NCBI GenBank assembly: GCA_905221605.1
Contig: CAJNDS010001391.1
Coordinates: forward strand, 565,001 to 615,000
Source: Symbiodinium natans
Taxonomy: Eukaryota > Sar > Dinophyceae > Suessiales > Symbiodiniaceae
Length of the DNA stretch: 50,000 bases
Reading direction: 5' to 3'
Shown: in pieces, positions 9,411 to 19,052 of the stretch
Layout of the letters: every line of letters begins with the position of its first letter
Position numbering within the stretch: position 1 is the first letter of the stretch
Position numbers and translations under genes: made by a program
The notes under the pieces: generated by a model
Databases searched by the model: none
Told to the model about the DNA's origin: nothing
What the model saw: the letters and a program-made list of their open reading frames with translations, nothing else

Positions 9411-12229
9411 ATGGCGCAGCGCACATCGGCGACCCTGGCGCTGGGCGGCTTGGCCGGTGGGCTGGCATACTTGAGCTCGGGCAGCCAGGCCTTTGCAGCT
9501 GCGCCGGCGACTTCGAACCTCCGCCAGCAGCGTGCGGCCCATGCCGCTCAGGCGCCTGCATCCTCGGCTTCCACATCTCTGCCAGCCATGATGGCTGGTG
9601 GCGCGGTTCTCGCCGCTGCTGCTGCATCTGGACGCACCAGCCGCTCGCATGGCAGCACGCCCCTCCCAACCACCGTGCCAGTGAGGAAATCGGCAACGGC
9701 CCGCAAGGCCCTGGACCAGTCCAGCCGTTACGCCGACCTGTCGCTGGATGAGGCCACGCTCATCAAGAAGCTCGGCTGCGATATGGATCTTATGGGGTTG
9801 GCCGCGCTTGTATAAGTCGTTTCTTCGTAATTAGGTAGTAGCGCGAGATAAGGAACGGCAAGCACGTGCTGGTGGCGTACATCATGAAGCCGAAGGCAGG
9901 ATACGACTACCTTGCTACCGCGGCACACTTTGCCGCCGAGTCCTCTACGGGCACCAACGTGAATGTGTGCACCACGGACGACTTTACCAAGTCCGTGGAT
10001 GCTCTGGTGTACTACATCGACCCCGACAGCGAGGAGATGAAGATCGCCTACCCAAATCTGTTGTTCGACCGCAACATCATCGATGGCCGCGCCATGATGT
10101 GCTCCTTCCTGACCCTATCCATCGGCAACAACCAGGGCTTGGCGCTCGGTTTAGGATGCCGTCTGAATCTGTTGAGATGTGTGCTGTGTGTTTGCAGTAG
10201 CTTGAGATGAGGCATGGGCGACGTCGAGTACGGCAAGATCTACGACTTCTACTTGCCGCCTGAGTTCCTCCGCCTGTACGACGGCCCGGCCGTGAACGTG
10301 GAAGACATGTGGCGCATCCTGGGCAAGGGCACCAGCAACGGTGGCCTCGTGGTGGGCACCATCATCAAGCCCAAGCTCGGCCTGCAGCCCAAGCCATTCG
10401 GCGAGGCCTGCTACGCGTTCTGGCAGGGTGGCGACTTCATCAAGAACGATGAGCCCCAGGGCAACCAGGTGTTCTGCCAGATGAACGAGGTCATCCCAGA
10501 GGTTGTGAAGGCCATGAGGGCCTGCATCAAGGAGACCGGGGTGGGTAAGCTGTTCTCTGCCAACATCACGGCGGATGATCCCAACGAGATGATCGCCCGC
10601 GGCAAGTACTGTCTGTCCCAGTTCGGTCCTTTGTCCGAGAATTGCGCATTCTTGGTGGACGGATACGTTGCGGGAGGCACGGCCGTGACCTGCGCCCGCC
10701 GCAACTTCCCAGGACAGTTCCTGCACTACCACCGTGCCGGACATGGATCCGTGACTAGCCCCCAGACCCAGCGTGGTTACACCGCCTTCGTGCACACCAA
10801 GATCTCCCGAGTCATCGGCGCGTCCGGCATCCACACCGGCACCATGAGCTTCGGCAAGATGGAGGGCGATGCCTCCGACAAGAACATTGCCTTCATGCTG
10901 CAGGACGATGCGGCCGATGGCCCGTACTATCACCAGCCGTGGGAAGGCATGAAGCAGACGACCCCCATCATCTCTGGCGGCATGAACGCGCTCCGCTTGC
11001 CGGCCTTCTTCGAGAACTTGGGCCACTCCAACGTGATCCTCACCGCCGGTGGCGGCTCTTTCGGACACAAGGATGGCCCCAAGCCCGGTGCCGTCTCGTG
11101 CCGCCAGGGCGAGGAGGCCTGGAAGGCCTGGAAGGCAGGCCAGTACGGCAACATCAGCTTGAGTGACGGCGTCATTGAGTTCGCGAAGACGCACGAGGAG
11201 ATCAAGGGTGCCTTCCTGACCTTCCAGAAGGACGCCGACCAGATCTACCCGGGATGGAAGGAGAAGCTGGGCTACACGGGCGAGTCCTCGGTGCAGGCGG
11301 CCAGCTTCGACTGGGCCAAGAAGGCATCTGCCGCGGCCTTCGTGGGCTGCAGTGCCCCAGAGCGCACGGTCCAGGTCGCCCGGGCAGTCACTCCGTACGA
11401 GTTGCAGGAGAACGTCTATGCCGACCTCGAGTTCACCAACGACGTCGGCTACCTGCCTGATGGCACTCCCATGAACCGGGCAGGCAACGCCATCAACCAC
11501 CCGGAGACCATCGGCCCTGACAGTCACGCTCCGGGCTCCCCTCTGCCACGCGCTCACTTCGTGAACTCTGTGGGTTACCTGCCCGATGGCACTCCTCTGA
11601 ATGCAGCCGGCAACGCCATCAACCACCCGGAGACCATGCAGCCGGACGCTCACACGCCCGGTTCTCCTCTGCCAGCGTCCGCGTATGCCGCTGACATCGG
11701 CTACCTGGTGGATGGCACTCCGATGGAGACAGCTGGCAACAACTCTGTGAGGGGTGGTGCTGCGCCCGCAGCTGCCCCTGCACAGGCGCCCGTGGTTGCG
11801 GCGGCCGCCTTTGTCGGTTCCTCGGCAGCGACCCCCTCCAAGGTCAGGCACGCTGGAAACTTCGCCTACTCCTTCCAGAAGGACTCCTGGGCCGACCTGG
11901 AGTTCAGCAACGACATCGGCTACCTGCCGGATGGCACGCCCATGAACAAGGCCGGGAATGCGATCAACCACCCGGAGAACATTCAGCCGGACAGCCATGC
12001 TCCGGGATCTCCCTTGCCTTCGGCCATCTTTGTGAACGATGTCGGCTACCTCCCAGATGGCACCCCGCTCAACAAGGCCGGCAACGCCATCAACCACCCG
12101 GAGAACATCCAGCCGGACCTTCACACTCCCGGTTCGCCGCTGCCTGCCTCCGTCTACGCGCAGGACGTGGGCTACCTTGTGGACGGCACGCCCATGAGCA
12201 CTGCCGGCAACCTCTCCGTCCAGCAGTAA
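9411..12229 (+). CDS. rbcL: RuBisCO form II precursor with 2-module repeat tail, copy R2
   Basis: Exons 9411-9766, 9853-10136 and 10212-12229 (TAA), 885 aa. Leader, enzyme and tail organisation are as in R1, and the enzyme domain reads identical. Visible protein differences are confined to the tail (PDAHTPG for PDSHTPG; MSTAGN for MSSAGN at the end). Intron 1 is 86 bp (GA-AG). Intron 2 is 75 bp (GC-AG) and differs from R1 by one extra T, which removes an in-frame stop so that the unspliced frame runs further; this has no coding meaning. R1 and R2 share both introns almost base for base but differ in 5' flank, so the copied block spans the transcribed gene rather than the upstream region. Confidence 0.93.
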
Positions 12230-13150
12230 GCATGCAAGGCATTTTCTTGTCCAATTTTTCCAGCGAATTAATTCAACCGGAACGCTTCAGTCGACTGGAG
12301 CCAGGTGACTGCCAGAGGCCCTGCATCCTTGATGGATCAATTGTCTATAACCCGTGAGGCTGCCTCCGATTCTTCCGCAGCTCGAGTCTGAATTCTGAAT
12401 ACCTGATGGTCATGCCACCACGGTCCATTTGTTTGTCGCAAATGGTCCTGCTTCCGGTGTCAAGATATAGGCCATTTTTCAGAACCACCAGCAGTGGCCA
12501 GCTACATTTCAAGACTTCTTTCAGATTCTGTGATTTGCATCTCTTGCTGTACAAATCCCAGCTTGGATTTAAAATACGAGCGGTAATGCATCCCCCCTCC
12601 TCCTCCATATCAATATCAGTACACAGTATACACTGTCAACATCAGCATAAGCATCAATACCAGCATCAGTATCAACTTCAACTCTCGTCATCTTCATCGT
12701 CATCGTCATCCTCGTCATGTTTTCTTGATCATGATCGATATGATGTTCATGGTGGTTACGATGATGATGATGATGATGATGATGACGACGAAACATGAGC
12801 GCTGGTGGAGGGGCTTCCAAATAACCCAAGCTACTAGGGCCCGGGCTGCCCATGCACCGGTGTGTTCATTTAAATGCTACGCGACCCGCCTTGGCTTGGG
12901 CCGCAAAACGGAAAACAAAGTAGGGTTGAAGGGCGGGTTTTACAGGGACACGGTCGGTGTGGGGGTTGGTGGGGGTGGCGGTTCTGCTTGCGGACACACA
13001 AACCAGAGAAGCGCCACGGGGCCGTGGCGGCGGGGGCAGGGATGAGAGGTTTATGCTCCCCTTACACCGAGGCCTCGGCGGATTTTCAGTTTCTTGCCAC
13101 GTCGATGGTAGATCGCATGACAGCCGCTCGTTGTGCAAGTGCAACCCTTG
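12230..13150. other. R2-R3 spacer with (GAT)n and CATCA-type microsatellites
   Basis: A 921-bp stretch. 12600-12720 is rich in CAT/CAGTAT/TCATCG triplet-like repeats and 12759-12790 is (GAT)n. Short open frames here encode Ser- or His-runs from these repeats and are not genes. TTGCAG ending at 13153, 58 nt before the R3 ATG, is a candidate spliced-leader acceptor. Confidence 0.6.
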
Positions 13151-13210
13151 CAGCTATCTGACAACAAGCAGTGTAGTACTTGTGCTTGGTGAAAAGCTTG
13201 GCTGCTTGTA

Positions 13211-16200
13211 ATGGCGCAGCGAACGTCGGCGACCCTGGCGCTGGGCGGCTTGGCCGGTGGGCTGGCATACTTGAGCTCGGGCAGCCAGGCCTTTGCAGCT
13301 GCGCCGGCGACTTCGAACCTCCGCCAGCAGCGTGCGGCCCATGCCGCTCAGGCGCCTGCATCCTCGGCTTCCACATCTCTGCCAGCCATGATGGCTGGTG
13401 GCGCGGTTCTCGCCGCTGCTGCTGCATCTGGACGCACCAGCCGCTCGCATGGCAGCACGCCCCTCCCAACCACCGTGCCAGTGAGGAAATCGGCAACGGC
13501 CCGCAAGGCCCTGGACCAGTCCAGCCGTTACGCCGACCTGTCGCTGGATGAGGCCACGCTCATCAAGAACCTCAAATGCAATGAAGCAATATTGATTTGA
13601 TTCCCCAAACAGTGTACTGCCGGGGCTCCTGTTTCAGTCTAAGAATTCCGACCTAGCCGGATGCTCCGGGTCCCTGGGTTTGCATGTCTCCATGTGTCTC
13701 CCTGTCTCCCTTCATGGCCTCGGCCGGGTTTCCGGGTTTCTTGTCCGTGCTTGCGCCCCTTGTTTCTCTTCACGTGGGTGGTCCCCGGGCTGCTTGCCTC
13801 TGCTTGTCTCCCTTTATTTCCCTTCGTGTGGGTGGCCTCGGCCGGGTCCCCGGGCTGCTTGTCTCTGCTTTCCCTTCATGTGGGTGGCCTCGGCCGGAGC
13901 GTGGATGCTGGCCCAACATCCAGCCTTCAAGCGTGGATGCTGGCCCAACATCCACCCTTCAAGCGTGGATGTTGGCCCAACATCCACCCCTCAAGCGGGG
14001 ATGTTGGCCCAGTGAGTGAGTGAGTCAGTGCGTGCGTGCGTGAGTGAGTGAGTGAGTGAAATGGCCCACAGGTGTTGCTGCGGCCTACACTATCTCCCCC
14101 CCCCCCCCAGCGGAGCGGTGATGTAAGCTTACGCTGAAGGACGGAGAGCCCTGAGAAGGCCAAGATGAGGGGGGTCTTTGCTTACGCTGATGTACCTGGG
14201 CGCTGGGAGGCCGAGCTGTGGGGCGCAGGTTGATTACGCTGATGGGCCCGGGCGGGGGCCCTGGGAGGACGGGATGGAGGGTGCTTTTGCTTGTGCGGGT
14301 GGACCTGATGTGGGGCGCAGGTTCGTTACGCTGATGGGAGGACGGGTAAGCTTATATGCTGAAGGACTTGGAGCGCTGAGGAGGGCAAGTGGGCTTGCGT
14401 GTGGCCCAAACCCAGGTTTTCGGCTCAGAAAGGGGGCTTGGGCCAGAACCGAGGTTGGCCCAACATCCACCCCTCAAGCGTGGCCTTTGGCCCAACATCC
14501 ACCCCTCAAGCGTGGATGCTCCAGTGTGGATGTAGCATGGATGCTGGCCCATCCAAGACCATCCAACCCTCAAGCGCCATCAAGCGTGGATGTTGGCCCA
14601 ACATCCACCCCTCAAGCGTGGACACTGGCCCAACATCCACCCCTCAAGCGCCCAACACCAAGCGTGGGCGTTGGCCCAACAACCACCCCTCACTCATGGA
14701 TGTTCCCCCTCGAGCGTGGGCGTTGGCCCAACATCCACCCCTCAAGAAATTTCAAGGATGGATGTTGGCCCAACAACCACCCCTCACTCACGGATGTTCC
14801 CCCTCGAGCGTGGCCCAACATCCACCCCTCAAGCGCCCAACACCAAGCTTGGGCATTGGCCCAACAACCACCCCTCACTCATGGATGTTCCCCCTCGAGC
14901 GTGGGCGTTGGCCCAACATCCACCCCTCAAGACCCCTCAAGGATGGATGTTGGCCCAACAACCACCCCTCTCCCCCTCGAGCGTGGACGTTGACCCAACA
15001 TCCACCCCTCAAGACCCCTCAAGGATGGATGCTGGCCCAACAACCGCCCTCACTCATGGATGTTCCCCCTCGAGCGTGGGTGTTGGCCCAACATCCACCC
15101 CTCAAGACCCCTCAAGGATGGATGTTGGCCCAACAACCACCCCTCTCCCCCTCGAGCGTGGACGTTGACCCAACATCCACCCCTCAAGACCCCTCAAGGA
15201 TGGATGCTGGCCCCACAACCGCCCTCACTCATGGATGTTCCCCCTCGAGCGTGGGCGTTGGCCCAACATCCACCCCTCAAGACCCCTCAAGGATGGATGT
15301 TGGCCCAGCAACCACCCCTCACTCATGGATGTTCCCCCTCGAGCGTGGACGTTGGCCCAACATCCAGGCCATGATCGGAATATTGATTGCCTTCGAACCC
15401 CCCATCTGTCAGCATGGGTGAACATATATATTCCAAGCTATAGCCAGGAGTCTTTGTCATTCCCGTAAATTTGATACCTTTGAAGTCTCGGGCCTTTTCT
15501 TGCAGGTAAAGCCAATATGACTGTAGTCTGTGAACACGCCATTCCACTCTTAACTGTTTGGGGTCTTCGCTGGTGTGATTTTTCAATATTTGTGTGAACG
15601 GAGGCTTTGATGCACGCATCTGGGGCAACATGGTAGTGAGGTGGGTCGTAGTTGTTGGGGCAATCTCAGGAACGGCAAGCACGTGTTGGTGGCGTACATC
15701 ATGAAGCCGAAGGCAGGATACGATTACCTGGCCACCGCGGCACACTTTGCCGCCGAGTCCTCCACAGGCACCAACGTGAACGTGTGCACCACGGACGACT
15801 TTACCAAGTCCGTGGATGCTCTGGTGTACTACATCGACCCCGACAGCGAGGAGATGAAGATCGCTTACCCAAATCTGTTGTTCGACCGCAACATCATCGA
15901 TGGCCGCGCCATGATGTGCTCCTTCCTGACCCTGTCCATCGGCAACAACCAGGGTTTGGAGCTTAGTTTCGTGTGCGGATGTCTGTGACAAAATCTGAAA
16001 CCGCGTTTGACATTTTGCTTAGACTGATTGGTCGTTCCATGCCGAAAGGATGTGACAGCTTGGGCTGAGGTATGGGCGACGTCGAGTACGGCAAGATCTA
16101 CGACTTCTACTTGCCGCCTGAGTTCCTCCGCCTGTACGACGGCCCGGCCGTGAACGTGGAAGACATGTGGCGCATCCTGGGCAAGGGCACCAGCAACGGT

Positions 16201-18087
16201 GGCCTCGTGGTGGGCACCATCATCAAGCCCAAGCTCGGCCTGCAGCCCAAGCCATTCGGCGAGGCCTGCTACGCGTTCTGGCAGGGTGGCGACTTCATCA
16301 AGAACGATGAGCCTCAGGGCAACCAGGTGTTCTGCCAGATGAACGAGGTCATCCCAGAGGTTGTGAAGGCCATGAGGGCCTGCATCAAGGAGACCGGGGT
16401 AGGCAAGCTCTTCTCTGCCAACATCACCGCAGATGATCCCAACGAGATGATCGCCCGCGGCAAGTACTGTCTGTCCCAGTTCGGTCCTTTGTCCGAGAAT
16501 TGCGCATTCTTGGTGGACGGATACGTTGCGGGAGGCACGGCCGTGACTTGCGCCCGCCGCAACTTCCCAGGACAGTTCCTGCACTACCACCGTGCTGGAC
16601 ATGGATCCGTGACTAGCCCCCAGACCCAGCGTGGTTACACCGCCTTCGTGCACACCAAGATCTCCCGAGTCATCGGTGCGTCCGGCATCCACACCGGCAC
16701 CATGAGCTTCGGCAAGATGGAGGGCGATGCCTCCGACAAGAACATTGCCTTCATGCTGCAGGACGATGCGGCCGATGGCCCGTACTATCACCAGCCGTGG
16801 GAAGGCATGAAGCAGACGACCCCCATCATCTCTGGCGGCATGAATGCGCTCCGCTTGCCGGCCTTCTTCGAGAACTTGGGCCACTCCAACGTGATCCTCA
16901 CCGCCGGTGGCGGCTCTTTCGGACACAAGGATGGCCCCAAGCCCGGTGCCGTCTCGTGCCGCCAGGGCGAGGAAGCCTGGAAGGCCTGGAAGGCTGGCCA
17001 GTACGGCAACATCAGCTTGAGTGACGGCGTCATCGAGTTCGCGAAGACGCACGAGGAGATCAAGGGTGCCTTCCTGACCTTCCAGAAGGACGCCGACCAG
17101 ATCTACCCGGGATGGAAGGAGAAGCTGGGCTACACGGGCGAGTCCTCGGTGCAGGCGGCCAGCTTCGACTGGGCCAAGAAGGCATCTGCCGCGGCCTTCG
17201 TGGGCTGCAGTGCCCCAGAGCGCACGGTCCAGGTCGCCCGGGCGGTCACTCCGTACGAGTTGCAGGAGAACGTCTATGCCGACCTGGAGTTCACCAACGA
17301 CGTCGGCTACCTGCCTGATGGCACTCCCATGAACCGGGCAGGCAACGCCATCAACCACCCGGAGACCATCGGCCCTGACAGTCACGCTCCGGGCTCCCCT
17401 CTGCCACGCGCTCACTTCGTGAACTCTGTGGGTTACCTGCCCGATGGCACTCCTCTGAATGCAGCCGGCAACGCTATCAACCACCCGGAGACCATGCAGC
17501 CGGACTCTCACACCCCCGGTTCTCCTCTGCCAGCATCCGCGTATGCAGCTGACATCGGCTACCTGGTGGATGGCACTCCGATGGAGACAGCTGGCAACAA
17601 CTCTGTGAGGGGTGGTGCTGCGCCCGCAGCTGCCCCTGCACAGGCGCCCGTGGTTGCGGCGGCCGCCTTTGTCGGCTCCTCGGCAGCGACCCCCTCCAAG
17701 GTCAGGCACGCTGGAAACTTCGCCTACTCCTTCCAGAAGGACTCCTGGGCCGACCTGGAGTTCAGCAACGACATCGGCTACCTGCCGGACGGCACGCCCA
17801 TGAACAAGGCCGGGAATGCGATCAACCACCCGGAGAACATTCAGCCGGACAGCCATGCTCCGGGATCTCCCTTGCCTTCGGCCATCTTTGTGAACGATGT
17901 CGGCTACCTCCCAGATGGCACCCCGCTCAACAAGGCCGGCAACGCCATCAACCACCCGGAGAACATCCAGCCGGACCTTCACACTCCCGGTTCGCCGCTG
18001 CCTGCCTCCGTCTACGCGCAGGACGTGGGCTACTTGGTGGACGGCACGCCCATGAGCACTGCCGGCAACCTCTCCGTCCAGCAGTAG
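13211..18087 (+). CDS. rbcL: RuBisCO form II precursor with 2-module repeat tail and 2.1-kb intron, copy R3
   Basis: Exons 13211-13566, 15670-15953 and 16070-18087 (TAG), 885 aa. All coding parts are intact and the enzyme domain matches R1/R2. Intron 1 is expanded to 2,103 bp by satellite DNA, yet its ends are still recognisable: the start (GAACCTCAAATGCAATGAAG) and the last ~50 bases resemble the 129-bp intron of R4/R5, and GA-AG splicing restores LIK-NGKHV. Intron 2 is 116 bp with a GT donor, and the codon it interrupts is GGT rather than the GGC of R1/R2. The 5' flank (AAGCAGTGTAGTACTTGTG) matches the stand-alone genes S1 and S4, not R1, R2, R4 or R5. The intact frame and splice sites argue against a pseudogene, although the long hairpin-prone intron may reduce expression. 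Confidence 0.9.
13690..13895. repeat. Tandem ~80-bp repeats inside R3 intron 1
   Basis: Two to three imperfect units containing GTGGGTGGCCTCGGCCGGG, CCGGGCTGCTTG and CTCTGCTTGTCTCCCT. They lie immediately before the palindromic minisatellite. Confidence 0.75.
13898..15366. repeat. Palindromic minisatellite within R3 intron 1
   Basis: Dozens of ~30-35-bp units of the type GCGTGGATGTTGGCCCAACATCCACCCCTCAA (given here only as a consensus: GGATGTTGG-C-CCAACATCC flanked by GTGGA and ACCCCTCAA). Each unit is its own hairpin: GGATGTTGG pairs with CCAACATCC. From ~14690 onward units are organised into a higher-order repeat of ~175 bp marked by CATGGATGTTCCCCCTCGAG (14877, 15052 and 15228 spacing). 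14010-14058 is (GTGA/GTGC)n, 14096-14108 a C-run, and 14115-14400 contains a second family (TTACGCTGATG...GGGCGCAGGTT). The open [10 protein letters not shown]-type frames are repeat artefacts. Confidence 0.9.
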
Positions 18088-19052
18088 GCATGCAAGGACA
18101 AGGTTTATCGGTGATAACTGTCGCTTGAGTTCCGTGCTAAATCCAAAACGAGCTTGGCTCGCGCAGGGCTGCCTTAAGGCAACCCCAAATTTTCCTATTG
18201 GAGCTCGAGGGCAGATTTTCAATCAGGGTATCTTGCCAGACTTAACAGTCACGGCCCCGCACAAGTGAACAGAGCGGAGCAGCTCAGCTAGTGCACCACA
18301 ATCAGCCGCTTCCTATGAGCTACGCATGCGCGCAAGTCTTGGAAGTTGCGAAAAGTTCGAGGCCTCTGATCAGCTTGGCAGATTCGCACCAAGCAACTGG
18401 TCATTTACAACGACCTGCACCAGCTAGCCGCATATTTTGGGCGGGTCCAGAAGTTTTTCCTAGGTCTAGCTCTCGCTTGGTCGTTTTCTTACTGTAGGTC
18501 TCTGCATACAGGCACTATGTTTGCAAAGGGGGAAAGAGGCTGCGCCCCCGCCCAACCTCTTTGTGCTGTTTAGCTGCGCAAGCTGCAGCACCTGTCAGGA
18601 TCCTGTCAAAACCACTGTTCTTACAACCTCCCCCCCAGCATGCGAAGTCCGTTTGCAGGACTGGGAACAAGTTCAAGCCGTGGTTTACGTCTTTGACACA
18701 TTTTCTAGACGACCCAGGAGCTGGAAATATGGACGATGCTGCCATTCGCAGTATTCGAAGCCTTTGCTAGCCAAGAACGTCGAACCAAACCTCGGAAAAA
18801 ACACAACTTGAGCGCCAGACTGAGGACAAAAACAATACCTCCGCCCTATTTGCACAAACCCTAGCAGCTTCAACAGCAGTGCACATGCATCCTACTCTGT
18901 TCTGGGCTCCCCATGAGTTATCAATGTGCTGAACAATTGGTAGATGTTGGTAGGTCAATTGTGCTTGCGCTGATGCTTGGACTCTGCAGCAATCCGAACA
19001 ACAGGCAAGCAGTGTAGTACTGGTGTTTGGTGGAAAAACTCTACTACTTGTG
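18088..19052. other. R3-S1 spacer
   Basis: A 965-bp spacer with no supported gene. It carries a divergent copy of the conserved spacer box (18235-18299) and, near its end, CTGCAG (AG at 18988-18989), a candidate spliced-leader acceptor 64 nt before the S1 ATG. The last ~50 bases match the R3 and S4 5' flanks. Confidence 0.5.
18235..18299 (+). promoter_or_regulatory. Conserved spacer box, divergent copy
   Basis: GCCAGACTTAACAGTCA... through GAGCGGAGCAGCTCAG and GTGCACCAC; the most diverged of six copies. Function unknown. Confidence 0.4.

Noticed and set aside
13211-13600. R3 exon 1 as a truncated pseudogene stopping at 13600
   Set aside because: The frame ends inside the intron. GA-AG splicing to 15670 restores the conserved LIK-NGKHV join as in the other copies.
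14178-15421. 271- and 340-codon frames with [10 protein letters not shown]-type repeats
   Set aside because: They lie inside R3 intron 1 and are explained by the palindromic minisatellite.
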